Shown: positions 32,960 through 41,971 of the stretch, piece after piece
How the letters are laid out: each line of letters begins with the position of its first letter
How positions within the stretch are numbered: the stretch's first letter is position 1
Assembly (NCBI GenBank): GCA_965213735.1
Contig: CBDCAB010000006.1
Span: 1,364,001-1,428,000 of the forward strand
Direction of reading: 5' to 3'
Length of the DNA: 64,000 nucleotides
DNA from: CALDTK01 sp965213735
Lineage (GTDB): Bacteria; Bacteroidota; Bacteroidia; Chitinophagales; Saprospiraceae
Notes under the pieces: model-generated
Seen by the model: the letters and a program-made list of their open reading frames with translations, nothing else
Database searches by the model: none
Told to the model about the DNA's origin: nothing
Made by a program: the position numbers and the translations under genes

Positions 32960-33403
32960 CTAATACTCCTCCGGCTCACGCTCGAGCTGGGGATTGCGCT
33001 CAATCGGCACCACGACAGGTTGTTGCGCGGGAACCTGGATGTTATTCTTTTCGGCAATTTCAAAACGGCGCGCACCCCACTCGCTGCCCTCTTGAAAAAA
33101 TGCAACCATCGCCCAAAAAAGCAGAGCGACCGGTAGCAAGACCGTCCATGCGAGCGAACGAACCTCGTAGCGCATGTGCATGAAGTCGAAGATGATAAAG
33201 TATGCCTTGTAGAGCGACAGGCAAATCAGGATAAACCCAATGATGTAGCCGATCCAAGCGTAATCTTCCAAGAATTCCAGTCCAGGAATATAGCCCGCTG
33301 CGGCGAGAGAGAAGAGCACCTCGATAAACGTAATCGCAGCCAGCAAGCCCAGGCCGCGAAAGACCATCCGTTTGCTCTCTTCGTAAGACATATGTTCAGC
33401 CAT
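32960..33403 (-). CDS. cytochrome c oxidase subunit IV-like membrane protein
   Basis: 147 residues with three membrane helices (FRGLGLLAAITFIEVLFSLAA, WIGYIIGFILICLSLYKAYFIIFDFMHMRYE, WTVLLPVALLFWAMVAFF). The middle helix followed by FDFMHMRYE is the signature of prokaryotic COX4/CyoD-like subunits. A polar C-terminal tail of about 40 residues (QVPAQQPVVVPIERNPQLEREPEEY) extends to the cytoplasmic or periplasmic face. It is a non-catalytic subunit that helps assemble or stabilise the oxidase. Located between the cox3 gene and the SCO-like gene (8-bp gap). Confidence 0.88.
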   Translation of the reverse strand: MAEHMSYEESKRMVFRGLGLLAAITFIEVLFSLAAAGYIPGLEFLEDYAWIGYIIGFILICLSLYKAYFIIFDFMHMRYEVRSLAWTVLLPVALLFWAMVAFFQEGSEWGARRFEIAEKNNIQVPAQQPVVVPIERNPQLEREPEEY

Positions 33404-33442
33404 GACTGTATGCTATTGAGGGTGAAAAGGTGGAGGCCCTGA

Positions 33443-34321
33443 TCAGATGAGGTAAAAGACGAGAAAAACGAATACCCACACCAGGTCCACAAAGTGCCAG
33501 TACAGGCCCACCTTCTCCACCATTTCGTAGCCGTTGCGCCGCGCCACATACTGGCCCGATGCTGCATTCATGGCTATAATGCTGAGAATGACAAGTCCTG
33601 AAAAGACGTGAAAACCGTGGAAGCCTGTAATAAAGAAAAACAGCGCCCCAAAGGCCTTAGGACCAAATCCTTGCTTTTGTGGAGTAGGATCAGTAGCGGT
33701 CACAAATTCACGTTGTATCCACTCGCCACCTTGCTGGTGAATGAGGTAGGTCTCGCCCGCCTCAAAGGTCTCTGCTGTCTCGCCCGCCGCATAGTCGTGC
33801 CCGTGCTCATCTTGCAAGTAGGTGCCATCCTGCAGATGTGTACCGAAGGGATTGGTGGTAAGCGACATATGCTCCTTGCCGATCAAGTTTGACCACTCCC
33901 AAGCCTGACAGCCAAGGAAGCAGGCTCCTCCCACGACAGTGAGCAGCATCCACTTTACCACTCCAGATTTGTTCTCCCGCTCGCCTTCTTGCACCGCCCG
34001 CACCATGGTTACGGAGCTCACGATGAGGACGAACGACATGATGGTCACGAAGATCAAAGGCGCATGCCCACCCGGCACGAATTCATGCAAGCCAAACGGG
34101 AGGGTGCTGAATACCACATCAGGCACGGGCCAGGCTGGCATACTGAAACGCAGCGCTCCGTAGGCGATGAGGAAGCCGGCAAAGGTGAAGGCATCCGACA
34201 CGAGGAAATACCACATCATCAGCTTGCCGTAGCCTATGCGAAACGGTTTAGCTGCACCATCCCAGGAGGCTTCCTGTTCGTGGTGATCGTGGACAACAGC
34301 GGTCTCTGTAGCAGTAGCCAT
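33443..34321 (-). CDS. cytochrome c oxidase subunit III (first copy)
   Basis: 292 residues, seven predicted membrane helices. MWYFLVSDAFTFAGFLIAYGALRF and the C-terminal FITGFHGFHVFSGLVILSIIAMNAASGQYV plus YWHFVDLVWVFVFLVFYLI are the subunit III signatures. Between helices it carries an unusually long hydrophilic insertion of about 70 residues (GTHLQDGTYLQDEHGHDYAAGETAETFEAGETYLIHQQGGEW), acidic and not seen in canonical subunit III. Subunit III supports proton uptake and stability of subunit I. A second subunit III gene follows directly upstream, so two versions are made from one operon. Confidence 0.92.
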   Translation of the reverse strand: MATATETAVVHDHHEQEASWDGAAKPFRIGYGKLMMWYFLVSDAFTFAGFLIAYGALRFSMPAWPVPDVVFSTLPFGLHEFVPGGHAPLIFVTIMSFVLIVSSVTMVRAVQEGERENKSGVVKWMLLTVVGGACFLGCQAWEWSNLIGKEHMSLTTNPFGTHLQDGTYLQDEHGHDYAAGETAETFEAGETYLIHQQGGEWIQREFVTATDPTPQKQGFGPKAFGALFFFITGFHGFHVFSGLVILSIIAMNAASGQYVARRNGYEMVEKVGLYWHFVDLVWVFVFLVFYLI

Positions 34322-34351
34322 AGGTGTGGTTGGGCGGGAATGCGCTGATTT

Positions 34352-34927
34352 CTAGCGCTGCAAAGCAAAAAAGAGCAACAGATAAATCCAAAGGAAATCC
34401 ATGAAGTGCCAGTACGTCAGCGTGAGTTGCAAACGTAGCAAGCGTCGGGGGGTTGGTATTACGGGCAGCGAGAATGCGTGGATGCAAGCCACCACGAGCG
34501 CCACTATGCCGCCGAGAACGTGGGCAGCATGAGCGCCACTGAGCACATACACGAAGGCAGGCGCGGGGTTGCCCTTCAGCTGCAGGCCAGCGGCATACAT
34601 CTCCTGCCATGCCTCAAACTGTAGCAATACGAAGCCCAGCGCCAGCAACATGGTAGCAGCCAGCAAACTGCGAAACAGTACCGCTTGCATGCGTTTAAAA
34701 GCTCGCTGCGACAACTGGAGCGTTATCGACGACAGCACCAGTGCGGCGGTACTGACATAAAACAGTTTCGGCAGTGGAAATTCTAGCCAGTTGCCAGCCT
34801 GTTGGCGAATGATGTAGGCGCTCGTCAAGGCTGCAAACATCATCAAGATACTCCCACAAGCGATGAAGAGCGCCAGCCGAAGCGGGTGCACTGAGTTGCG
34901 CGTAAGAAGTTGAGATGCCGTGGCCAT
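34352..34927 (-). CDS. cytochrome c oxidase subunit III (second, short copy)
   Basis: 191 residues with five membrane helices: LRLALFIACGSILMMFAALTSAYIIRQ, FYVSTAALVLSSITLQLSQRAFK, LLAATMLLALGFVLLQFEAWQEMY, VLSGAHAAHVLGGIVALVVACIHAF and LTYWHFMDFLWIYLLLFFAL. The FVYVLSGAHAAHVLGG and YWHFMDFLWIYLLL segments are subunit III marks. Two subunit III-type genes in tandem (this and the 292-residue one) is the usual arrangement in Bacteroidota act-cox loci. It lies 15 bp after ctaB. Confidence 0.92.
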   Translation of the reverse strand: MATASQLLTRNSVHPLRLALFIACGSILMMFAALTSAYIIRQQAGNWLEFPLPKLFYVSTAALVLSSITLQLSQRAFKRMQAVLFRSLLAATMLLALGFVLLQFEAWQEMYAAGLQLKGNPAPAFVYVLSGAHAAHVLGGIVALVVACIHAFSLPVIPTPRRLLRLQLTLTYWHFMDFLWIYLLLFFALQR

Positions 34928-34942
34928 GATAAGTCTGCTGCC

Positions 34943-35851
34943 TTAGATGAGCCACCCCAGCAGGAAGACCGCTGGCAGGTAGGCAAGTGAAAAAAACATG
35001 AGGTTGAGCGCACTGCGGCGGGTCTGCAGGCGGTAGAGTTGTAAACCGTAGAAAGCATACAGAAGGCCTAGCACACAGGCTACAGCTGTCGCCAAAACAC
35101 TAAACTCCCCAATACTGTAGGGTAGCCACACGAGTGCTGCGAGCATCAGGCCATAGAGCATCGCTTGCAGTCCGGTGCCAGGATCGCGCTCACCATCATC
35201 AGTAGTCGGTAGCAGCTTAAATCCAGCATTGCGATAATCATCAAAGCCGAGCCAGCCAATCGCCCAAAAGTGCGGTATCTGCCACAGCACTTGAATGGCA
35301 AACAACGACCATCCGAGCGTGGAGATATAGCCTTCGGCAGCCACCGTTCCAATCAGAGCTGGAATCGCTCCCGGAATGGTACCGACGAACACGGCAGCTA
35401 CGGTGAGTCGTTTGAGCGGGGTATACACGAAAGCATAGCTCAACAGCGCAATCATCCCGAGCAAGGCAGCGAGAGGATTGATGCTTGCCAGCGCGACAGT
35501 TCCGAGGATGCTGAGAAGGCCAGCCGTAAGGACTGCTCGGCTCACCGACATACGTCCAGCCGCTAGCGGGCGGTTCTGCGTGCGCACCATGTTGCGATCG
35601 TGCTCACGCTCCAAAACTTGATTGAGGGCATTGGCAGCCATCGTGGTAGCAAATCCACCCACGAGCACAGCCGTAAACATGAACCAGTCAAACACTGGTG
35701 CCGCAATGAGATAAGCTAGGGCGGCCGAAAGCACCACAGTGCTCGTAAGCCGCAACTTCGTGAGCAACACGACATCACCAATCGCACTATAGTCCTCAAC
35801 TCCGGCTGAAGAACTAACTGTTATGGCCTTGTCGCTTGAGTTAAGCTTCAC
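34943..35851 (-). CDS. ctaB: protoheme IX farnesyltransferase (heme O synthase)
   Basis: A 302-residue UbiA-family prenyltransferase. The Asp-rich motif N-x-x-x-E/D is seen in AANALNQVLEREHDRNMVRTQNRPLAAGRMS, and the second Asp motif in IGWLGFDDYRNAGFKLLP. Nine membrane helices are expected. It farnesylates heme B to heme O, needed for heme A or O in the oxidase. Its position between cox1 and cox3 in the operon is typical for Bacteroidota, where expression of heme O synthase is linked to the oxidase. The heme A synthase gene is not in the window. Confidence 0.95.
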   Translation of the reverse strand: MKLNSSDKAITVSSSAGVEDYSAIGDVVLLTKLRLTSTVVLSAALAYLIAAPVFDWFMFTAVLVGGFATTMAANALNQVLEREHDRNMVRTQNRPLAAGRMSVSRAVLTAGLLSILGTVALASINPLAALLGMIALLSYAFVYTPLKRLTVAAVFVGTIPGAIPALIGTVAAEGYISTLGWSLFAIQVLWQIPHFWAIGWLGFDDYRNAGFKLLPTTDDGERDPGTGLQAMLYGLMLAALVWLPYSIGEFSVLATAVACVLGLLYAFYGLQLYRLQTRRSALNLMFFSLAYLPAVFLLGWLI

Positions 35852-35874
35852 GTGTGGAGTTGGTGAGAGTCGAT

Positions 35875-37737
35875 TTAGTGTACGAGCTTCTTGTCGGCTT
35901 CTACTTCTGCCTCCGACACGGGCACATACTGAGGAATGTGCCGCTCGCCAAATTTGCCGTAGTCATAGGCCCAACGGTGCACTGAAGGAATACGCCCTGG
36001 CCAGTTGCCGTGGATGCCTTCAATTGGCGTCGTCCACTCTAGCGTGTTAGCATCGTAGGGGTTGCGTGTCTTCATCTTTCTTCCTCGGTAGATGGAGTAG
36101 AAGAAATTGATGACCATCAGCATCTGGAAAGCAAAAGCTACGAAAGCTCCGATGGTGATGAACTTGTTCATCGCTCCAAACTGGCTGCTGAAGTCAAAGG
36201 CTTCAAAGCTGTAGTAGCGGCGAGGTACACCTGCCATGCCGATGTAGTGCATGGGCCAAAAGATGGCATACGCGCTGATGATCGTGCCCCAGAAGTGTAT
36301 CTGCCCGAGCGTTTCGTTCATGAAGCGGCCAAACATCTTCGGGAACCAGTGATACACGCCTGCATACATCCCAAAGAATGCTGCGACACCCATCACAATG
36401 TGGAAGTGAGCCACCACGAAGTATGTGTCGTGCATCTGGATATCGATGGCAGAGTTACCGAGCCAAATACCCGTCAGTCCACCAGAAATAAACATCGACA
36501 CAAAGCCGATCGCGAACAAACTCGCGGCATTAAAGCGCACAGAGCCGCGGTAGAGCGTGGAAATCCAGTTAAACACTTTTACCGCACTCGGCACCGCAAT
36601 GATGAGTGTGAAAATCACGAAGAAGTTGCTGATGAAGGGGTTGACGCCCGACATAAACATGTGGTGAGCCCAGACAATGAAGCTCAGGAATGCAATGGCA
36701 AGAATGGAATACACCATCGCCTTATAGCCAAAGATGGGCTTGCGGCTGTGCACTGACAGCACCTCCGATACAATACCCATCGCGGGTAGGATAATGATGT
36801 ACACCTCAGGGTGACCCAAAAACCAGAATAAGTGCTGGTAGAGCAAAGGACTACCACCCACGTGGTCTAGAGCTTCACCTCCGACGAAAATTTCACTGAG
36901 GTAAAAGCTGGTACCCATGCCGCGATCAAACATCAACAGCAGAAAACCCGACAGCAATACTGGGAAGGAAAGCAGACCGATAACGGCCGTTACAAAAAAG
37001 GCCCAAATCGTGAGCGGCAGGCGCCACATGCTCATGCCTTTGGTGCGCAGGTTGAGCACAGTGGTCACGTAGTTGATTCCGCCCAAAAGCACCGAGACCA
37101 CAAACAGCGCGAGGCTCACCAGCCACAGCGTCATACCAGCCTGCGAACCAGAACTCGCCTGCGGCAATGCACTTAAAGGAGGATAGCCCGTCCAGCCCCC
37201 GGCAAAAGGTCCCGTATTCAGAAACAGCGAGGCAAACATGACCGCACCGGCAAGGAAGAAGAACCAGTACGACATCATGTTGAGCATCGGGGATGCCATA
37301 TCACGTGCGCCTACCTGGAGCGGAATGAGCAGATTGGAGAAAGTTCCGGAAAGACCTGCTGTCAAGACGAAGAAGACGAGAATGGTGCCGTGCATCGTCA
37401 CCATTGCATAGTAGAATTCAGCAGAAAGCGCACCCACACCATCTGAGTTGAGCACGATCCACTTGCCGAGAAAGGGCTGGAGCCAGCTGATGTCTTCTGC
37501 TGGAAAGCCAAGCTGAAGTCGAAATATCAAAGACATCGCCGCCCCCACAATCGCCCAAAACATTCCTGTGATCAGGAACTGCTTGGCGATCATCTTGTGG
37601 TCCATCGAGAAGATGTACTTCGTGATGAAGCCCGACTGGTACTTATCCCCGTGGTGATGCTCATGAAAGTGGTCATCGTAGCCTTCTTGCTCGATGAACG
37701 CTTCTTCGTTTTGCGGCCGGGTGATTACGCTTTGCAT
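35875..37737 (-). CDS. ctaD: cytochrome c oxidase subunit I (aa3 type)
   Basis: A 620-residue catalytic heme-copper subunit with 12 or more membrane helices. Ligand and channel marks: FLGHPEVYIIILPAMGIVSEVLS (GHPEVY, the A-type glutamate), WAHHMFMSGVNP (CuB histidine pair), HDTYFVVAHFHIVMG (heme ligands), and an N-terminal MVTMHGTILVFFVL heme a histidine. The N-terminal 45 residues before MDHKMIAKQFL are hydrophilic and His-rich (DDHFHEHHHGDKYQ). It reduces oxygen to water and pumps protons in the inner membrane. It sits between cox2 (33 bp) and ctaB (23 bp) in the operon. Confidence 0.96.
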   Translation of the reverse strand: MQSVITRPQNEEAFIEQEGYDDHFHEHHHGDKYQSGFITKYIFSMDHKMIAKQFLITGMFWAIVGAAMSLIFRLQLGFPAEDISWLQPFLGKWIVLNSDGVGALSAEFYYAMVTMHGTILVFFVLTAGLSGTFSNLLIPLQVGARDMASPMLNMMSYWFFFLAGAVMFASLFLNTGPFAGGWTGYPPLSALPQASSGSQAGMTLWLVSLALFVVSVLLGGINYVTTVLNLRTKGMSMWRLPLTIWAFFVTAVIGLLSFPVLLSGFLLLMFDRGMGTSFYLSEIFVGGEALDHVGGSPLLYQHLFWFLGHPEVYIIILPAMGIVSEVLSVHSRKPIFGYKAMVYSILAIAFLSFIVWAHHMFMSGVNPFISNFFVIFTLIIAVPSAVKVFNWISTLYRGSVRFNAASLFAIGFVSMFISGGLTGIWLGNSAIDIQMHDTYFVVAHFHIVMGVAAFFGMYAGVYHWFPKMFGRFMNETLGQIHFWGTIISAYAIFWPMHYIGMAGVPRRYYSFEAFDFSSQFGAMNKFITIGAFVAFAFQMLMVINFFYSIYRGRKMKTRNPYDANTLEWTTPIEGIHGNWPGRIPSVHRWAYDYGKFGERHIPQYVPVSEAEVEADKKLVH

Positions 37738-37770
37738 GTGGTGTTATCTGAGGCTCTCAAAAAAGAGTGA

Positions 37771-39297
37771 CTAGAGGACGCGGCGGTCGGGTGGAAGTTG
37801 GATGATGAGTTCAGTTCGACGATTTTCAGCTCGCCCTTCATCTGTGGCATTATCGCCCACAGAGCGCGAGTCCCCAAACCCTCTAACATTGGTCAAGCGG
37901 TTGGAGCTGATACCATTGCTGGTCAGGTAGTTAGCAACGCTACGTGCCCGTGCTTCACTCAGTGCTTGATTGGCTGCCGGTTCTCCTTCGTTGTCTGTGT
38001 GTCCAGCGATTTCAACACGTACATCAGGGTACTGTTGCAAGATTTCAATCACGTTGTTGAGCTCATAGCTCGACATGCTCGTTAGTGCAGCCGAGCCAGT
38101 TGTATAGGTGACGTTTCTGAGCCTGATGATTCGGTCGGCGGAGTCAACGCCTACGAGCGCATTCGCAAAGTCCGAATAGAGTTCGCGGCGCTGCACGTTG
38201 AGTTCTGCCTGCACAGGCTGACCTTTGTATGGATCATCATCTGTGTTTCGAATGCTCGATAGGTAGAGTGACTGCTGCTGGTCGAGCCAAGCGCGGTATT
38301 CATCCGGCTCGACAATTCTTACCAATTTGCGCATAGAAAAGTGTCCCTTGCCACACAGCTCCGCACAGGCTAGTTCGTACTCGAAGTTTTTCCACCGGGG
38401 TGGGCTCGTCTCATCTTCAGGATCAGATGGAACCTGCCACTCGGCATAGTCGCGCAGGCGTTGGCGCATACTATCAGTGGTGATCATCGGCTTAAACACG
38501 AAATAGGTTGGCATGCCTGGCACCGCATCCATCTTCACCCGGAAGTGCGGCAAATAGAAATTATGAAGAACATCTTTGGCAGTAATGCGTACGCGCACAG
38601 GCACCCCTACCGGCAATACGATTTCTGAGGGAATAAAATCATCGTGCGTCTTTACGTCCTCCCAATCTATTCCCAAGCCGTTGATGCCCGAAATGAGTCG
38701 GAAATCCTTCGTGCCGAGCAGCATATCTTCACCAGGATAGCGTATATCCCAAGCAAACTGATAACCCGTCGCTTCAATCTCGATATAAGTTTCTCGTGGC
38801 GTATCGGCAGGCACGTCGGCCATGACTTCATTCCAGGCATCGAGACCTCCTACTACGAGAAAAGTCATAACTACTGCTGGTATGAGCGTCCAGATAACTT
38901 CGAGCTTATTATCGTGACTAATGAAATCAGCTTTTGTATGTACAGTTTCTCTGTACTTATAAGCAAAGTAAAAGAGCGCTATATGCGTGACAATGAAGAC
39001 AACACCTGTAAAGAATAAGGTGAGGTTGATCATAGAATCAATCGTTCCTCCGTGGGCACTAGCAGAGCCCCAGGGTCCGTAGCCCAGCATCGAATCCTTG
39101 TAGTACACCGCCGAAATAACCGTAGCTACCAGAAACACGATCATAAATATGTACAGACCGATACCATTGCGATCGGTGGCCTTTCGCTCCGCCTCCTCAT
39201 GCCCACGCAGCGTAGCAGATAACTCGCGTACACGTGAAATCTGCAAGATGATGATGGCTAGCATCGCCAGACATATGAAGACTATCAGTGCGGTCAT
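37771..39297 (-). CDS. cytochrome c oxidase subunit II fused to OmpA-like domain
   Basis: A 508-residue protein. Residues 1-155 hold four membrane helices, two more than classical subunit II. Residues 170-330 form the cupredoxin domain with the full CuA set: His251, Cys311, Glu313, Cys315, His319, Met322 (CAELCGKGHFSM). After a short linker, residues 390-503 form an OmpA/MotB-type C-terminal domain: NVTYTTGSAALTSMSSYELNNVIEILQQYPDVRVEIAGHTDNEG, NxxLSxARARSV and NRRTELII, with Asp435 and Arg450 at the positions that bind diaminopimelate in OmpA. The fusion would anchor the oxidase to peptidoglycan in the periplasm. No frameshift or stop separates the parts. It is between actF and cox1. Confidence 0.95.
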   Translation of the reverse strand: MTALIVFICLAMLAIIILQISRVRELSATLRGHEEAERKATDRNGIGLYIFMIVFLVATVISAVYYKDSMLGYGPWGSASAHGGTIDSMINLTLFFTGVVFIVTHIALFYFAYKYRETVHTKADFISHDNKLEVIWTLIPAVVMTFLVVGGLDAWNEVMADVPADTPRETYIEIEATGYQFAWDIRYPGEDMLLGTKDFRLISGINGLGIDWEDVKTHDDFIPSEIVLPVGVPVRVRITAKDVLHNFYLPHFRVKMDAVPGMPTYFVFKPMITTDSMRQRLRDYAEWQVPSDPEDETSPPRWKNFEYELACAELCGKGHFSMRKLVRIVEPDEYRAWLDQQQSLYLSSIRNTDDDPYKGQPVQAELNVQRRELYSDFANALVGVDSADRIIRLRNVTYTTGSAALTSMSSYELNNVIEILQQYPDVRVEIAGHTDNEGEPAANQALSEARARSVANYLTSNGISSNRLTNVRGFGDSRSVGDNATDEGRAENRRTELIIQLPPDRRVL

Positions 39298-39404
39298 TGA
39301 GCGTATGATTTTCGGGCGGGCTTCAAAATTAAACCTGAAACCACGGGTCTGAGGTGGGAGTTGGTGAGGCGAGCTGCTTTAGACTGATTCTAAACAAAAG
39401 TTGG

Positions 39405-40928
39405 TCAAACGTGGTGGTGGAGCGACTCTTCAATATAGGGGTCTCTGAGCGGCACCAGATTAGCTTTCGCCAAAACCCCAAACGTCACCAGAAAAAACAG
39501 CGACAGGTAGCCCAGAAAGATGCCGAGTTCAAGCAATCCTGGAATGTGGAACCCTGCATAGAAAGGCGGCCGCTCGAAGTGCTGGAGGTTGCCGTGGGAA
39601 GGATCATTGTCTTCGATGCCATCGACGCCAGTCATACCGGCAGTACCTGCATAAGGACTGTCGCCTGCATACTCTGTTGTACTCAGGCCTGTATGTTGCT
39701 CAGTCACCTCATTCCCATGATCGCCGACAACAGCGTGATCATCATCTACATGAAGAGTTGCATCATCGTGGTGCAGTGCATCGTGATGAGCTGCATGTAC
39801 AGTAGTCTCGAGGATGCCAGGCTTGAGCATCTGGAAGTAGTCCAACCAGTGCCCAAATACAACCATAATCGCTACAAAGGTGAGCACGCCATACTTGCGC
39901 TTCGTGATGTTTGGCATCAGCACAAAAAAGGGCAGCACGAAGTTGAGAGCAAGATTTGCCCAAAACAGCACCGGAAATTCATCCATGCGCGTCTGAAAGT
40001 ACACCGTCTCTTCACCGACGTTGCCGTACCAGATCAACATGAACTGGCTGAACCAGAGATAGGTCCAGAAAATGCTAAAGGCAAACATGTACTTGCCCAG
40101 GTCGTGCAAGTGATCTGCTGTCACTTGCCCAAAGTAGCCGAGCGTCTTCAAGTATACCAGCGCCACGATGGTGAGACCAACTGTCGCTACCAGCCAGCTT
40201 GCAGTGGCGTACCATGCAAAGAGTGTTGAATACCAGTGGGCATCAACTGACATCACGAGCAGCCAAATCACAGCTGCAGAGCTGAAAGCCGCAATGGGAA
40301 GGAAAATGCCTGCGGTCTTGCGCATGCGGCGGTGCTCTAGGTAAACGTCCGTCCCAAGCTCGTCTTCACGCAAAGACTCGCGCCGTAAAGGGACTGCGAA
40401 GACGAAGTACCAAATGGCGATGATGAGCACTGCTGCGGCCGTGTACCACCAGGGGTTGAGGAAGGCCGATTTGCTTGCCAGCAAAACATCAGTCTCTACC
40501 GCTGCGGCATCGCTCCAGTGGTAGAGGTGGTGCCAGTGCAGCCAAACGCCCAGCACAACGGGCAGGAGCGTGATAATTGAAATAGGTAAGTACTGCGCAT
40601 AGGCTTCCCAGACCCGCTTAAAAACTGTATGCCAGCCTGAGTACATCAAAATTTTCGCCGCTACCAAAAACAGGCTCATGAAGCCTATGCCCATAAAGAA
40701 CACGCCATTGTGTAGCAGATTGCTCCAGAAGCGACTGTGAAAGTGGCTGTCGTTGGAGGCATCGATTGGGTCGAAGAAGTAGGACAAAATCAAGCACACT
40801 ACTCCCAACACCACTCCACCGAGCAGAACGCTGCGGAAGGTCGATGACATAACATATCGCAGCGGACCTGGATCAACCGCGTGGTGTTGGTCCGCGTGCG
40901 GATCGGCATGTATTATGATGTCGGCCAT
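39405..40928 (-). CDS. actF: alternative complex III subunit ActF, with His-rich insertion
   Basis: A 507-residue membrane protein, related to ActC-type NrfD/PsrC subunits, with about ten helices (LGGVVLGVVCLILSYFFDP, GVFFMGIGFMSLFLVAAKIL, FWTYLWFSQFMLIWYGNVGEETVYF). In alternative complex III, ActF and ActC form the quinol-reacting membrane core. A His/Asp-rich segment occupies residues 374-417 (HAAHHDALHHDDATLHVDDD and onward) before the final helix; a second His-rich patch is at the N-terminus (HADPHADQHHAVDP) and the C-terminus ends HHHV. These could bind metal but have no known role. The last helix contains a perfect AGCTTTCGCCAAAAC repeat copy. Confidence 0.92.
   Translation of the reverse strand: MADIIIHADPHADQHHAVDPGPLRYVMSSTFRSVLLGGVVLGVVCLILSYFFDPIDASNDSHFHSRFWSNLLHNGVFFMGIGFMSLFLVAAKILMYSGWHTVFKRVWEAYAQYLPISIITLLPVVLGVWLHWHHLYHWSDAAAVETDVLLASKSAFLNPWWYTAAAVLIIAIWYFVFAVPLRRESLREDELGTDVYLEHRRMRKTAGIFLPIAAFSSAAVIWLLVMSVDAHWYSTLFAWYATASWLVATVGLTIVALVYLKTLGYFGQVTADHLHDLGKYMFAFSIFWTYLWFSQFMLIWYGNVGEETVYFQTRMDEFPVLFWANLALNFVLPFFVLMPNITKRKYGVLTFVAIMVVFGHWLDYFQMLKPGILETTVHAAHHDALHHDDATLHVDDDHAVVGDHGNEVTEQHTGLSTTEYAGDSPYAGTAGMTGVDGIEDNDPSHGNLQHFERPPFYAGFHIPGLLELGIFLGYLSLFFLVTFGVLAKANLVPLRDPYIEESLHHHV
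39462..39476 (+). repeat. AGCTTTCGCCAAAAC repeat, perfect copy
   Basis: Exact 15-base copy inside actF, read on the gene strand as V-L-A-K-A, which differs from the frames used in ung and DUF423. Confidence 0.6.
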
Positions 40929-40962
40929 GAAAACTTAAACTAGATGGTCGTGAAGGGGATCG

Positions 40963-41967
40963 TTAATGTTGCTGTTCAGTTTGATGACCAGGCTGAATGT
41001 TAATCCCCGTTGCTAAAGAATCAACTGCTGTTGGAGCCACCACCCCACCCAGTTTAATCTGCTGGCTAGGAGCAGGATCGCCAACTACGCCAGGCGTGCC
41101 GCTTTCGAGGCTCTCAGCTTCAATGGGCTCAGGCGAGAAGCTCTCGAGAAAAGCTGCGTATTGTGTATTCTCGGCAATGGATTGCGCCTCCTGTGGGAGG
41201 AGGGTATTCTGCTCGGCATCGTAAATTTTTTCGAACTCTTTGGCCTGTAGTGCACGGATGTGGTGAATGATCTGCCAGCGCTCTTCATAGCCCACTTTAT
41301 CCTTGTAAGCGCCCATCACATTCTTACCGTACATGATGGCATGGTAGTAAAGGCCAGCAGAGGTGTCGACCCATTCCTGCGCCAGGAAATTTCGTGGAGC
41401 GGCAGGGTACGCCCCATTCTCATAGATAAAGCCAGCACCATCGCCAGACTCTCCGTGGCAAATTGCGCAGAAGATGTTGTAGAGTTCAGCGCCGCGCTTG
41501 AGGCCATCCACGGTTATTGGAAAGGGATTTTGCGTGATGTCGGCTACTGCCCTCAGCCGATCTGGCTCTGTATCGGAGTAGTAGTAAGGCACCGCTCCAT
41601 TTATCGGTGTAGCTATTGACTGTAGCTGCGGCCCCAGCCCTCTCAGTTGACGCATAATATCACGCTGCTCGTCGAGGTCGTCGTATCCGCCTGTAGCTTC
41701 TCCTGCTAAATAGTAGCCAGCATAGCCACGGGGCACTGTGCCTTTGACAGGCATACCTGGCTGAACCAGCTGGTACTTCGTTTTGACACTTGCGCTGTCC
41801 CAAGTATTGTAATAGTAGTTGAAGTAAGTGTTCGCTTCGTAGGCGATAGAGTGCGCCATGTCTGGCATATACTCACTGCCCGTCTGGTTTTCCTCCGGGT
41901 CCTGGCAACTTGCAAGGCAGAGCAGACCAAAAACGACAGCACCCGTGGAGAGAGGTAAATTGCTCAT
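40963..41967 (-). CDS. actE: alternative complex III subunit ActE, monoheme cytochrome c lipoprotein
   Basis: 334 residues from the ATG at 41967, chosen because it gives the lipoprotein signal LSTGAVVFGLLCLASC. One heme-binding CAICH (FCAICHGESGDGAGFIYENG) follows an N-terminal ActE-specific region (MPDMAHSIAYEANTYFNYYYNTW, PVKGTVPRGY). The C-terminal 60 residues are low-complexity and acidic (EPIEAESLESGTPGVVG). In the complex, ActE is a periplasmic cytochrome that passes electrons out of the ActB/ActA core. The gene lies 34 bp upstream of actF. Confidence 0.92.
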   Translation of the reverse strand: MSNLPLSTGAVVFGLLCLASCQDPEENQTGSEYMPDMAHSIAYEANTYFNYYYNTWDSASVKTKYQLVQPGMPVKGTVPRGYAGYYLAGEATGGYDDLDEQRDIMRQLRGLGPQLQSIATPINGAVPYYYSDTEPDRLRAVADITQNPFPITVDGLKRGAELYNIFCAICHGESGDGAGFIYENGAYPAAPRNFLAQEWVDTSAGLYYHAIMYGKNVMGAYKDKVGYEERWQIIHHIRALQAKEFEKIYDAEQNTLLPQEAQSIAENTQYAAFLESFSPEPIEAESLESGTPGVVGDPAPSQQIKLGGVVAPTAVDSLATGINIQPGHQTEQQH

Positions 41968-41971
41968 TGGC

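Noticed and set aside
39354..40229. 291-codon plus-strand frame
   Set aside because: Antisense to actF; no family similarity.
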